Shown piece by piece: positions 35,121 to 46,958 of a stretch of 64,000 nucleotides of DNA. The notes beneath the pieces are model-generated. The model searched no databases, was not told the DNA's origin, and saw only the letters and a list, made by a program, of their open reading frames with translations. The stretch spans positions 11,646,211-11,710,210 of the forward strand of contig OZ018413.1 of the NCBI GenBank assembly GCA_963969595.1, written 5' to 3'. Source of the DNA: Neckera pumila. Its lineage: Eukaryota; Streptophyta; Bryopsida; Hypnales; Neckeraceae. Position 1 is the stretch's first letter. Each line of letters opens with the position of its first letter. Both the position numbers and the translations under genes were made by a program.

Positions 35121-35663
35121 GGTCGAAAAATAATTTGATCAGAAAATCTCAAAATCCCAATACCCCCCCTCAGTCTTGTATTTTTGAAAACGAAGTCATT
35201 TGACAATCAATATGGGATAATCCGTATCTGTTTTCCATATCTATTTTTTGTATCCATTTTCATATCCATATCCATATGGTATACATACAGTATCATAATA
35301 TTTGTATCAGGATCAACGGCAGGGAAGGGATTGTTTTTATTTTTTTTAAAAACGATCAATAGCTATTAATTTGGGGGGGGGAGGGGGGGGGGGGGGCTAA
35401 TTAATTGAGCAAGAAGTGTTCCCTTCTTTTTATGGGATAGTTAAAATAGGAAGCCTAACAGGCCAACATTGGATGAATGACACCCTTTTTATGAATTTTT
35501 TTCAATCAATGAGTAAGATATAGTACATTTGAGCCTCCATAAGGTCAACATATAAGTTATAGACCTAAAGGTGTCCAATAAGCACTCAAGTACATTTTTT
35601 ACTACTTAAACTCATTCATTTTAGTCCAAATGGATTGGTAACTAAACTAAAGGTAAACAAATG
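35121..35663. other. non-coding stretch with a poly-G run
   Basis: ATCCATATC-type degenerate repeats lie at 35220-35310 (inverse of the 9930-10035 tract) and a G-run at 35371-35396. No gene. Confidence 0.4.
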
Positions 35664-35925
35664 CATTAGGGGAGGTTTGGGGCATTTGAAAGCCTACAAG
35701 TTATCCTGCGTTTTCAGACTGCAAGAACGCAGGATAATTATTGGCTGATGTGGTTGAGACAATGCCACGTCATTTTTGAAAGAAAAAAAAATGCTTAAGA
35801 TGATATTTGGGAAAAAAAATTGAAAAAAAATAAATTTGCTAGCCCGTACCGTTGTTCACAAAGTCAGACCAGATTGGGGAATCGGCTTGAAACGGTCCTC
35901 TAGAGGCCCCAAATCCCCTCTAATG
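35664..35925 (-). mobile_element. MITE family M, copy 3
   Basis: Ends CATTAGGGGAGGTTTGGGG and CCAAATCCCCTCTAATG. The hairpin TATCCTGCGTT paired with AACGCAGGATA (35702-35737) is at the left, so it is inverted relative to copy 1. GATGTGGTTGAGACAATGCC matches copy 1 inverted. Confidence 0.8.
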
Positions 35926-37280
35926 CATCTGTGCAGATATTTTTTGGACACGATATGAGTAATCTATAAAATTTGTAAGGTGCTAATCATTGATTTATTT
36001 GTAATTGATCCTTTGTTCTCACATTCAAACCACCAATATCAAAAGCAATAATTTGAAAGGTTCATTATTGGATAAAAGTCAAATTTGGTGTTGTTACTTT
36101 ATATCATAATAAATCTAAAATCTCTATTAAATGTATTCTTGCTACATCCACAAAAGTTTTAGAGAAATGAACTCAAAGGATAATATTTGTATAAGTGCTT
36201 AAGGTAATTAGAGACCCTATTTCCTGGATACATAATTCTTGTATTATACGCAGGGATCATTGGCATTAAAAAGGTTTAAGGGATGGCTTTTGTAATATTT
36301 ATATCAAATTAAAAAGACCAAATTAAAAAGAAACTAAATGTAGAAAATATTAGGTCCTATACATATTAGAAAAAAACTCATAGTATATATGAAGAATTTA
36401 AACACCTATGCATTGTTTCTAAAAATCCATACAAAAAGTTCTCTTTAATTAAAATTATATTTTATCAAAAAGCCCCCAAAGTTGGATAGCTTGTCCTATA
36501 ATACATGTATTAAAATTACTCATATAATTAGGATTTAAATGCTATTATTGTCCTCAAAAAACATTCATTCATGTATATGATTACATTTTTGGATTCTTTA
36601 TTAAAAGGGCTACAAGAATTTTTTGTATTAAACAAATTTTGTCCTTTGAGATTGGACTAAAATGCATTATAAGTGATTATAATCAAGGCCATATAATATG
36701 GGGAGTTGCGTACTCGGGCCCTATTTGTGCTACTTTATAGCCATGACTCTATGTATCAATGAAGGACATATGAAAGTTGACAATATATACTACGGAAGCA
36801 TAGGGTGTACATAGGGTGGATATTGAATTATAATACAAATGGAGGCTCATGTATTACTTAGTACAAGTCAGAATATGCTAAAGCAAATGCTTGTATAATG
36901 ACCATTAACTTCCACACAATCTATATACATCTAGGAAGAATGATGTTTTTAAGGGTGTTTGGGTTGAAAGCAATTTACAAATGCATTCATGATTCTAGTA
37001 ATTAGCTTTCTACTATGGATATATTGAATGCTTGTTTAAGTATTTGAAAAAAAAGTGCAAGGAATTAGGATACATCCTCTACATTGACATCCTACCAAGA
37101 CAACATGTACGCATATTCCATTCATGTTGAGGTTTTAGAGCGCATTGAAAAAAAAATCTACAAGTCCTTGTGATTGACGCAATAAATCTATACCAAAAAC
37201 TTCAAAAAAAATTGTATTTAATACTTACAATTGATACTCACAAAATTGGAATTTAATAGGGAAGATGACTTAGAGGTTAA
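35926..37280. other. AT-rich non-coding stretch
   Basis: No feature recognised. Confidence 0.3.
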
Positions 37281-37511
37281 TTAACTCTTTAAGGATCAAA
37301 CATTCAAATTTTGAATTATAAATGAATGCAAACATGCTCCAAATACAAAATATCTATATTTTTTCGTCCATCTAAACATTTGTAGATTCTTGTATTTGTT
37401 CTCCGGCATTTGTTTGGCATAGATTTTTCAAACCTTCATTTTGCAAGTTTTCTACTGCTCAAAGGGCTAAGAATGTCTCATTTCAAGCTTTTAGGTTTAA
37501 AAAAAATGCCC
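37281..37511 (+). mobile_element. partial TTAA element, subfamily E, copy 1
   Basis: It starts TTAACTCTTTAAGGATCAA and is followed by TTCAAATTTTGAATTA, as is the next copy. The right side is cut by copy 2. No tail found. Confidence 0.45.
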
Positions 37512-38214
37512 TTAACCTCTTAAGGACCAAGTCTTCAAATTTTGAATTAAATGTGAATCCAAATATATCCAAAGGATACAAATTAAAATGCATTTTACAT
37601 CCATCAATTTTTTTGAAGATTTTAATGTTCACTCTTTAGCATTTGTACAATATAGATTCTAAAGATTCTTCTTTAAAAATAGGTGATTGCAAGCAACACT
37701 TCATGTTTTTGGCTCAAAAGCGCAGTTTTTTTGCCACAAAACTGGCAATATTATGCAATTCTACAAGTACTATGTATCAATAGCCCCTAATACATATCTA
37801 AATCGACAATTCAAGGCGCTTGCAGATTTAACCATTAATTCAATACTATGCAGCTCTTTAAACTATTACAGGGTACTACATAAGCCATTAGGAGAAAAAA
37901 TAGAAGAAAAGAGGTTTTTGAACCTTATCATTTTTAATAATTCAAAAAACATTCAAAAGAATTCCATAAAAAAAGCTATTTTGCTAGAGAAGATTGTGCT
38001 TGCAGTGCACCAAAGAATTTTTATAGGAATTTTTTCCCTCTTTATAGCTTTTATACAACCCCATGCGTGCAACCAACATGTTGCTATTTTCATTAAAAAA
38101 AACTCATTGTCAAACCTTATAATATTAGTAGACCTCCAACATGTCCAATTTGTAGCTTTAAATTTGCATTTTTGGGTCAAAAATAGGACTAAAACCCTCT
38201 GAAATGACCAATAT
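37512..38214 (+). mobile_element. partial TTAA element, subfamily E, copy 2, with a long open frame
   Basis: It starts TTAACCTCTTAAGGACCAAG, close to copy 1 for about 170 bp. A plus frame inside it is open from 37687 to 38202; with an ATG start (37753) it is 149 codons. The peptide is Lys/Ile/Asn/Phe-rich with no domain I recognise. It is the longest open frame in the AT-rich bulk, but nothing else supports coding. The tail end was not found, so the right limit is arbitrary. Confidence 0.4.
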
Positions 38215-38600
38215 AGACATCCAATTGGGGGTAGGTTAAAAATAGTAAACTAATTTGAAAAAAATTTAAATAATTACTCAATGTTTGCAACTATAGCATG
38301 TACCTTCTTTCCAAATTTCATGCAAAATAGACAAACAATGCAAAAGTTATGAGCAAAAAAACACCCATTCGAGGGCAAGGGGGAGAAAAAATAGGACACG
38401 TGTTTCTTGCAATCATCCAAATATTCTATAATACAAGGGTGTTTGTATGTCTAGCTTCAAAAAAGTAACCATTAGTTTGAAAAATGACCCTTCAAAGATG
38501 ACTTGAATAAAAAATTAAAATTAAAATCTTCAAAAATCCATACCTTAAGTTAGGTTGTTTGTGTTTAATTTGTCTTGTTTGTTTTGTTTATTTGATACAC
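38215..38600. other. non-coding stretch
   Basis: No gene or element end recognised. TTGTTTG and TTTGTTT reiterations lie at 38560-38595. Confidence 0.3.
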
Positions 38601-38619
38601 TAAGATCTAACAAACCGTG

Positions 38620-39070
38620 AGGTGTCCGGTGGCATTCTTGATACCACTTGAAAGCTCTTGGCAAGGAAGGGTGCATGGACTTTGTTTCATGGCGTTTGGA
38701 CCTATGGTGTGAAATTTATTGAATTTTAAAAGTTTTTTATAAATTCATTAAATTATCTTTTATTTTGGAAAAAATATAAGTTTCTCATTCCATGTCCAAA
38801 CGCCACAAAACAAAGTCCGTGCACTCTTTTATGCGTAAGGCTTTTTGTTTGTGTTAGTTTCGTGACGCTTGGACCTAAAATGGAAAAGTTATGGATCTTT
38901 TTATTTTAAAAATTGAATAAAATTGTCTTTCATTTTGGAAAAAACATAACTTTTACATTGCATGTCAAATGCCACAAAACAAAACCCTTGCACTCCTTTG
39001 TGTATAATGCTTTCTATTTGTACTAAGAAACGCGACCTCTCGCACTACAATGTAAAAGTTATTGAATTTC
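38620..39070. repeat. palindromic/tandem repeat cluster R3
   Basis: Related blocks occur three times in alternating orientation: GCACGGACTTTGTTTTGTGG-like with GGCGTTTGGACCT, its inverse CCAAACGCCACAAAACAAAG, and a third with AAATGCCACAAAACAAAAC. Between them runs TTTTATTTTGGAAAAAA and similar. A related fragment lies at 52430-52515. The nature of the element is unknown. Confidence 0.6.
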
Positions 39071-39371
39071 AAAGTTTTAACAAATTAAAAAGTTAAGAAA
39101 ATTATTTGTGCTTCTATTTTTATTGTGGCAATGGCATAGGGCACACTAGTCACTACAAAATTAATAGATTACAACTTAATGTTTTGAATTTAAAACAAAA
39201 AATTTATTGAGGTTTAGTCACAAATATTTATTCTACAATCAATTATAGAACAAATTTTTAATTTTTAGCTTCAAATTTTATTGTAAAATAGTGGTTTGTG
39301 AACTAGTTGATCCAACCATATGCCAAAATTATATATGGATTGATATTACATCTATTGTGTGGGAGGCATTA
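39071..39371. other. AT-rich non-coding stretch
   Basis: No feature recognised. Confidence 0.3.
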
Positions 39372-40303
39372 TTAACCTCTAAAGGACCAAGGCCTTTTTT
39401 TTGCCAAAAAACTCTCAAACTGTCATTTCTAGAGCAAAGAGTAAAAAAATTTAAAAACTGTTTTTTTTTTTGCATTTCTAACCGTAGGATCTTAGACTTA
39501 ACAATTATGAGAATGTGTGGGAAAAATTTCAGAATTTTTGACTGCATGGATTGCAAGATATTTGCGTTTGAAGTGAAAAAAATAAGTTTTTCAACACATT
39601 GCAGGACTAGATTTTTTGACTTTGAACATTTTTAACGTAAATATTTTGCACTACAAAGTTTTGAGCTTTAAATCTTCATAGTGGAGAATTCCTTTGAGAG
39701 TCTAGGAAATAAAAAAGAAAATAAAAAAAACTTGATTTTCATTCTTAAAAAAATTGTTAAATATAAGTAGGTACAAGTTAGAAGGAAAATCTAAAATATT
39801 AATATCTTTTAGATGGAATTAAAATGCACCAATCCCAATGGTGAGATTGTTCTAGCAAGACAACTAAACCATGTTAATATTTGTTTTATGAAAAACTGCA
39901 AAAATTGCATTCCAAAATGAATCCTACAGTTATTTTTTTCAAAAAGATGCTCTAATTGCCCGAAAAACAAGATTGTCTATAACTTTCTCATAAAAAATCT
40001 AAATGAAATGAATCAAAGCTTTTCAAATAGACAAAAATATAATCTATAAAGAAAAAAAAAACTCTTAAAAAAATGAATTTTCTTGCAAAAAATTTTGCTA
40101 CCCCTTCTCCCCTATTTTGAGCTTATTTGGGCATAACTTTTGTTCCCGGGCACCGATTGGAAGAAACATTGTGTCCCACAAAGCTTGTCAACTTTTTTAT
40201 CTTCAAAAAAAGTTTCAAAAAATCACAACAAAAATTCAGCCCGTAGATACATGCCTGAAATCCCAAATGTCTGCCAAAGGAACAATGGTCCTTTAGGGGT
40301 TAA
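39372..40303 (+). mobile_element. TTAA element, subfamily B
   Basis: Ends TTAACCTCTAAAGGACC and GGTCCTTTAGGGGTTAA, 932 bp, landmarks in order and close to the 29365 copy. A 114-codon frame starting in the left flank runs through the head; the equivalent frame is broken in sister copies, so it is not a gene. Confidence 0.87.
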
Positions 40304-40337
40304 ATTATCATTCTAAGTTGCATATTATAATACCAAG

Positions 40338-40614
40338 CATAGTTTCTTTTTTGTAATCCAACAATTTGGCAGCTTGATTTGGATTCTGCACTTTGTTTAT
40401 TTAAATTTTTCAGCATTCCTAATTTTAGATTGATTCTCTTTATGCGTAAATGTGTTCCTTTTTCTAAATTTTCTCAAGAATAATTTTTGCATATTTAGAA
40501 TTAGCAACAATAAAAAAATTTCAGATTTTTAGAAATAGCTGTAAAATTTTTAAAATTCTAGACACGATCAAAATTTTCCCTACTTATATCCAAAACCAAC
40601 CTACATATATGGTA
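40338..40614 (+). repeat. dispersed repeat R1, copy 2
   Basis: Matches the reverse complement of 1068-1363, for example AATTAGCAACAATAAAAAA and AGACACGATC. It lies just outside the right end of a TTAA element. Confidence 0.7.
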
Positions 40615-40850
40615 CATCTTCACAATTTTGGAAATTTGGACTTTCATATGGTTCTTGAGGGGGCAAAAAATGACTTGAATAAATAAGAGATTATTTCAAC
40701 AATTTTATAATATAAGAATTAGAAATTAAAATACAAAACTCAATGAAAGAAGATTCTTATAAAAGTTACAAAACATACAATCTACAATCAATTTTAGAAG
40801 GATTATTTTTTCAATAAATTTGTTTCAAATTTTATTGAAGAATATTGATA

Positions 40851-41143
40851 CATTAGAAGACATTTGAGGCCAGTGGAAGATCATTTTAGGCTTGTTCCCG
40901 TTCTTGTTCCCCCCGCAGTGAAGGAAGGCCTTGCTGTCAGAAAAAAAAACCTAAAATTAAAACAAAAATAATAATAAATAATAAATAAAATTGAAACTTT
41001 TTTATTTTTTTATTTTTGAAGAAAAAAATTAATTTATATGCATGGCAGGGTCTCAGTCACATCATATTGTTGCAATGGTGCAGTTCTCTTGTTCACCGTA
41101 GCTTGAGAACTTGCAGGCTTCTGTTGGCCTTAGATGCCTTTAA
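40851..41143 (+). mobile_element. MITE family M, copy 4 (decayed)
   Basis: The left end CATTAGAAGACATTTGAGGCC is clear; the right end is worn (GGCCTTAGATGCCTTTAAC). Internally it keeps the TTAGGCTTGTTCCC wording and the long A/T-rich middle of copy 1. The hairpin is decayed. Confidence 0.55.
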
Positions 41144-41217
41144 CAATTTAGTACTAATCTAATTGTATAAATATGATCTCTAAATCTCATTTTACTACTT
41201 TTGTATAAACTTCATCA

Positions 41218-41630
41218 TTAACCTCTAAAGGACCGTTGTCCCTTCGAGGAACAAATGCGATTTTGGACAGGTACCTATGGGCTGAATTTTTGTCTTGATT
41301 TTTTGACACTTTTTTTGAAGATAGAAAAACTGATAAGCTTTGCGGGAGTATTATTATTTTTTCAATTGGTGCTTGAGAACAAAAGTTATGTCCAAATAAG
41401 CTCAAAACACTAGAAGAACATTGCGTCGATTTCAACAAAACCAACTTGACGTGTTTGTTGTGTCCAATGCAAAATCTACATTGTTCAACTTCTTTCAATG
41501 CAGATTTTGTGTTTGACACAACAAACACATCAAGTTGGTTTTGTTGAAATCAACGTTGTTTTCTTCTAGTGAAACAAGGGAGAGGGGGCAATAAAAAAAA
41601 ATTGCAAATTTTTGTCTATCTGGAACCACC
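41218..41630 (-). mobile_element. TTAA element, subfamily B, truncated and carrying a CACTA MITE
   Basis: It begins TTAACCTCTAAAGGACC and follows the B tail (GTCCCTTCGAGG, GGTACCTATGGGCTGAA), but similarity stops near 41630, so the head half is missing. At 41408-41571 it is interrupted by a MITE. The frame at 41569-41802 starting in the remnant is unrecognised. Confidence 0.75.
41408..41571. mobile_element. CACTA-type MITE, 164 bp
   Basis: CACTAGAAGAA at the left and TTCTTCTAGTG at the right, with AAA on both sides (41405-41407, 41572-41574). The whole element is an almost complete hairpin; inner arms include GATTTCAACAAAACCAACTT and its inverse. The sister TTAA element at 16335-16349 reads CTCAAAACAAGGG, which is the empty site, so both the borders and the 3-bp duplication are confirmed within the window. 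Confidence 0.93.
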
Positions 41631-41639
41631 TATTGGTTG

Positions 41640-42386
41640 GTTTGATAAAATAATTTGTCTTTCTGTAGGGGAGTTTCTACTTCATTTAGAGAATGTACCA
41701 AGTCCAATTGAAATATGGTGTTCAATTGCAAAATTCATTAGCGGGTTCATTAGGGTTGATTGCTCTTGTCAAGTTAATAAAACATCTTCAATACTAGGCT
41801 AATAATGATTGATATTAAGTATGTGTCAAATTATCAGCTATTAGACAATATCGCTTACAAAAATTTCATTTCAATGCCTAAGGTATGCAAACCCAAAATA
41901 GCATGGTGGTGAAATACATTATTCCACAATCTTAAGTAATGATTTTGGACAACCATTGCAAACATATAGGGAGTTAAAGAAACAAATTAGAATCCAAATA
42001 GACAAGAATAGTCCTTCCTTAGCTAGAGACAACAACGGGATGCTAAATATTTTTGCTTTGTATTTAATATACAACATCCAAAGTGTGTGTGTGTGTGTAT
42101 TCTAAAAAATGAGTGGACTAAAGTGCATTGGAAAACTCTCTAATTTGCGCTTCTATTGCACCTTGACAATTGTGAATGCAATCAATGTAGAGATGTGCAA
42201 TGACCAAAAAGATGGCAATGAACTATTCTACTTTATCTGTGTTTAGTTCATATATATCATAGGCAACATTCTAATGTGGTGGAAATGAGATTCATAATTA
42301 GCATTACCAATATTATAGCTTGTTTAAAATAATTGAATCTACTTATGTGATTCTTATCTAGAGTTCTTGATGTTTCAAATAATTTA
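41640..42386. other. AT-rich non-coding stretch
   Basis: A GTGTGTGTGTGTG run lies at about 42085-42099. The open frame to 41802 matches no protein I know. Confidence 0.35.
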
Positions 42387-42952
42387 CAACCCCTATAGGA
42401 CTAGGGTATATTTCAAACAAAAATTGTCAAAAAATACTTCATTTCAAGGCAGTAAGAAAAAATAGAAAAGAAGTTTTTAACAGTTCAACTGTGTAAAAGT
42501 GTGCTAGACTACTGTAGAAATGTATAGAAGAAATTTACGTAATTTTTTACCATATAGAGTTCAAGATTACAATATTTGAAGTTAGATGAAAAAAAATTTG
42601 ACGCAACCCGAAAGGGTCAATAAACTTCAACTCCTCCTAGAATGAGATTTTTGCACTACTTTTTAAAGATTTTTTTTAATTGCATCCTACATTATGTTAG
42701 TTACATTCTTGCAAAATTCTCCAAGTAAAAGATGTTTTATCAGAGTCTGCTTAAACTACCCAAAAAATTTCAAGCAACATAACTTTTAATATGGGCAACC
42801 AATTGCAAAAAAAATTATATTCCCCCAAACGGAAGTACTTGTTCACACCTTGTTTCAAAATTTTCAGAAAAATCCATCCAAAATTGCCTTTGTAAGAACT
42901 TACTTGAATTTTCAAGTAGTTGATCACGACCACTTGGTCCTATAGGGGTAAA
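42387..42952 (+). mobile_element. TTAA-family element, small diverged subfamily
   Basis: Ends CAACCCCTATAGGACTAGG and GGTCCTATAGGGGTAA are inverted repeats, but both TTAA flanks have decayed. The interior resembles 28030-28477. It is about 565 bp and non-coding. Confidence 0.65.
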
Positions 42953-43277
42953 AAGCAAATGGATAAGATATTTGAAGCATCATGCATTCTTTGTGGGTCC
43001 AAATGCATTCACTACTTTAGTATCTACCATAGTTGTACATTCATAACACTTTTATATCAGCACTTTCATGTTCGGCCTTTTTTTTTTTTTTTTTTTTAAT
43101 AACAAATGAAACGGAATTTCAATGCTCGGCCTTTGTATCCAGAAGTACATGTGGAAATTGAAAAGTGTCCAATTTTCATAGAGTACAGAATCTATCATGA
43201 ATTGGTGCATCATTCATGGAGTTCAGTTGCACAACTAATTTATATGCAAACACTGATTAACCCGGGAACGTCGGACA
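42953..43277. other. non-coding stretch with a T-run
   Basis: T-run at 43078-43098, flanked by GTTCGGCC and GCTCGGCCTTTG words. No gene recognised. Confidence 0.35.
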
Positions 43278-43360
43278 GGTCACCGTGGAAATCATCCTTT
43301 TTGGTACCGTGTGAATCATTTGCTTAAAAAAAAGTCAAAGAGTTCACGTGGCAGCTGAAG
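43278..43360 (+). repeat. dispersed repeat R2, copy 2
   Basis: Same wording as 34167-34246 (GGTCACCGTGGAAATCA, TACCGTGTGAATCATTT, then an A-run). Non-coding. Confidence 0.65.
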
Positions 43361-43535
43361 AAACCAAAGATTGGTTCCTCTGTATAGGTGTAGGGTTGTG
43401 TTGGTAGCTAGGTTTAATTCCTAATGTGTTTGACTTCTCTAGGGCTCTGCCCTTGGTTTCTGCCGTTTGTTCTTGTTTTCTCTTGGAATAAACTCCGGGT
43501 TTAAACCTCTTTGTCCAAACTTTATACTTTCTATA

Positions 43536-43703
43536 TTCCCTGTGTTCCAAAATGATCTTTTAGTTGCTCAAAAATAATCATTTTTGTTCTCAAAGATTTA
43601 GTGAATGGATAACAGTTTCCTTGAAATATTTAGAAATGGGTTACTTTTAGCCTTAATTATGAACATTTTGTCCAACTAGAAAATCATTTTAGGACAGAGG
43701 GAG
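43536..43703. mobile_element. Stowaway-like MITE (Tc1/mariner), 168 bp
   Basis: The right end, read inward, is CTCCCTCTGTCCTAAAAT, the classic Stowaway terminal sequence. The left end TTCCCTGTGTTCCAAAATG is its imperfect partner. TA flanks both sides (43534-43535, 43704-43705), the known target duplication of this class. Non-coding. Confidence 0.9.
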
Positions 43704-44547
43704 TACCAAGCTGTCCTACTATGAATTTATTTGGTCTATTTTCTAAGTATAATAGAGCTTGTAATATTTATATAAAAAAAACACATCAAGCTTGGGATGT
43801 CCTACAAAATAATTAGTTTCATATGTTTTGCATGAATAAAAGGGTTTATGTTGTTTTTGCGTAAAAGAATGCTTTGATAATGATTTATGATAACAAGTAG
43901 GCTTTTATTTTAGAAAATAAAAAGAGGTTATTTAGGAGACAATTTTTTTTAGGATTTAGGATTACTCCACTTGAAGTAAAATCAATTGAGCTCAAGCAAC
44001 AAAAGAATATCACAAAAACTTACAATATTTATTTTTTAAATTAATTTCTTTTGGAATATTGTTTTGTATGATGGAACTCAATTTTTAATCATTTTCGAAA
44101 GAAAAGGTGTATAGGATTTGGTTTATTTGCTAAAACAATTTGTCTATTAGGAATGATGTGCTTCAATTCTATCTAAGAGTTATTAACAATCTACATGTTC
44201 TTTTCATCTTGTCTCAAGTTTCTTTATTTGAATTTTTTTTCCTAGATTTTCAATTCAATTTTCTATTATACAATTCTTAATCTCACAATTTTGTAGTTGT
44301 AAATTTCACAAAGTCTTATAATCTAGTATGGAAAGGAGAAAAAAAAATATATATATCTTTACTTTTAGCACTAATATCTTGCAATTTACATCATTACATT
44401 TCTTCCACATTTTCATACTAGTCTAGTGCAAGATTCTATGGTTTGATTCTTTTGCTCTTTGTGATAGAAATAATAACTCTAGAGTGTTTTTTGGTAAAAT
44501 ATAGTGATGGAGCCTTACAATTTTACCCTATAACGTCACTACAGTCA
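43704..44547 (-). mobile_element. decayed TTAA element, subfamily B, within non-coding DNA
   Basis: From about 44090 to 44525 the wording follows a B head read inward from the right (GATAGAAATAATAACTCTAG, ACTAGTCTAGTGCAAGATTC, TTGCAATTTACAT, GTGCTTCAATTCTATCTAAG). Neither TTAA end is intact. The part before about 43950 is unclassified. Confidence 0.5.
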
Positions 44548-45030
44548 TTAATCCGTAAAGGACCAAATAGTATTTTTTGGCAATATAGCAATTGTGAGCA
44601 GCTCATTAAGAAGTACGAACAAGATTTTTATTTTATTTTCTTTGAAATTTTTACATATCATGTGGTCAAAGAGTAGCTTTAAGGTACAACAACTTTCACA
44701 ACTTTTGATTATATGGTTAAAAAGTTATTGTATGAGATGTAGTTTCTATTGCTTGGTGGGCAATCTGGGAAACTCAGAAAAAAAACACTTTTTGAAGAAA
44801 TAAAAATTTGAAATTGGTTTTTTAGATTTGTATGTACATTATAATATGTACATATAAATTTATATGTATCTGGAAAGCTTTGAATCATTCCATTTTGATT
44901 AATGAGATGAAAGTTATGAGGAGTTTTGGTTAGCAAGCAATTATGGGATTTCTACTCTAATATAAACTTTGAAATATTTTATTTAACTCAATTTTCAATA
45001 TTTAAAAGAAAATAGAAGAATTGAGTGTAC
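44548..45030 (-). mobile_element. TTAA element, subfamily A, tail half only
   Basis: It starts TTAATCCGTAAAGGACC and follows the A tail to about 45030, where similarity ends. It preserves GTAGCTTTAAGG with an empty TTAA at 44679-44682, the uninterrupted form of the site used by the 7201-8132 insertion. Confidence 0.75.
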
Positions 45031-46028
45031 AGTGACTAACAAAGCTGTAAACAAATTTTAAACATTTTCATTTCGAACAACCATACCATAAACATCAATG
45101 AACAAAGTTCAAAAATAGATCTACAAAAGTTGTTGTGTGCAACATATTACACATTACCATGGAAGTTTGTAGAAAAAATTAGTTGTGATTTGAAAAAAAA
45201 TTAGTTGTGCCTTGAAATGTTTGTATACATCATTTTCAGATTGTTATATACAAAATTTGAAGGAAATTGACATTTACATAAATTAAAGTATCAACAATTT
45301 GACAAACATAGAAATGATGTTGATTCTCATACTATGTAAATTTTTGGGGGAATTGAGAGCACGGGATTGCATTAGCTATTGTAAAGAGAGTATAGATTGC
45401 AATATGGACCATTTTTACATCTTCGTGCCTTTGCATTTGAAATATTTGTTGAAATGGAGAAGCTGTTTAGCTTATATTTTACAGCCATATAATGCATTTT
45501 TAGGTTCAATTTTTTGTATGAAGACTAGAGCTCACGATGTGCATAATTGACCTAGAACCACCCCCACCCCCCAAAATTTATCATTGTTTGTTTCATCAAA
45601 ACCCTGAAATCTGCCAAAAAATACACGGACATTCATAAATTTTCAGATTTGAAGGGAGGAGTTAAAAATTACTTCTTTTTGAAATCCAAGTGACTTGATC
45701 TTGCAAATGGTAAGCGTTCTTATTCTAAGGTTTTAGGAGGGTGTACTCTAACAAGTTAACTAAAGGATCCTATAGTTGGATTTGTTAATGAACAAATATA
45801 GATGAAGATTTTAGCTTTGCTTTGGATTTGAGTACTTTAAAGCAATTTTGGGCCTAAAAACATCAAATGCATTTAGGGGTTTAGTATCCAATGAAAGATA
45901 AAGAATTCTTCTATAGAGGACAAAAGTACAGAGTTTCATCCTTGAAAGTTTATGTGAGAAGGGGAGGTCTTGCCAATAGTTTGACATCCAATGAATTCTC
46001 TTTGTTTTGTTGTTTTTGTTTTTGTTTT
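45031..46028. other. non-coding stretch with one decayed TTAA-family end
   Basis: GCATTTAGGGGTTTAG at 45869-45884 looks like a worn subfamily C end; the other end was not located. Small open frames (45299, 45891) are unrecognised. Confidence 0.4.
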
Positions 46029-46958
46029 TTAACCCCTAATGTATTTGACTATGTTTTCACCCAAAAGGCTCCAAAAGTGCCATTTCTAACACAAGTACCA
46101 AATTTTAGAAAAAAAGCATTTTTGGACACATGTAACCGTAAGATCTTGTAGTGCAATGGTTTGAGAAGATGTGCAAAAAATTTCAGAATATTCCACTGTG
46201 CAGATTGCAAGATATTTGTATTTGAATTGAGAAAAACCCTTTTTTTGTCCCTGTAAAATCCAGGTAGCTGCACTTCACAAGGTCACATTTGTATGAAAAA
46301 ATGTCCAAAATGGTGGTTACTCTTTGGATTCATTTTTGAAGTCAAGTTGGCATTATGCTTGAAAATTTCAGATCCTTTGAAATTGTACAACGTAAAGGAA
46401 AAAAATAGTAAATAGAAAGAAGTAGAAAATGAATCAAAACCCAATATTGTTGAGAATTTAATTATAGAATTGAAAAATGCCAATCCCAATGGTTGGAATG
46501 TTCTAATAACCTATCTACATCCAATGTTTTTATTTTTTCTTCAAAACTATTGAAAATTGAGTTAAATAAAGGACTTCAAAGTTTATTTTAGAGTAGAGAT
46601 TACATAACTACCCACAAACTAAAACTCCTTATAATTTTCATTGCATTAATCAAAATGGAATGATTCAAAGCTTTCCATGTATATGTAAATCTAGAGAACC
46701 AAATTCAAATTTTTACTATTTTAAAAAGTGATATTTTAAGGATTTTTTGAGCTGCTTGCCGAGCACTGAAACTACATATCATACAATAACTTTTTAACCA
46801 TGCAACCAAAAGTTATAAAAATTGTTGGGCCTTAAAGCTTCTCCTTGGAAAAATGTTGTGTGAAAATTTCAAAGAAAAAAAAGAAAAACTCCATTCATAG
46901 TGAGCTGCCCAAAATCGCTATGTTGCCAAAAAACGGTGTTTGGGTGTTTAAGGGTTAA
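46029..46958 (+). mobile_element. TTAA element, subfamily A
   Basis: Ends TTAACCCCTAATG and GTTTAAGGGTTAA, 930 bp, landmarks in order. It preserves GGGCCTTAAAGC (TTAA at 46832-46835), an empty version of the site occupied at 7201. Non-coding. Confidence 0.87.

Noticed and set aside
39291..39635. 114-codon frame across the head of a TTAA element
   Set aside because: Sister copies have stops or shifts at the same place, and the start lies in flanking DNA.
41569..41802. 77-codon frame after the truncated B element
   Set aside because: It begins inside a transposon remnant and the peptide is unrecognised; no splice or start evidence.
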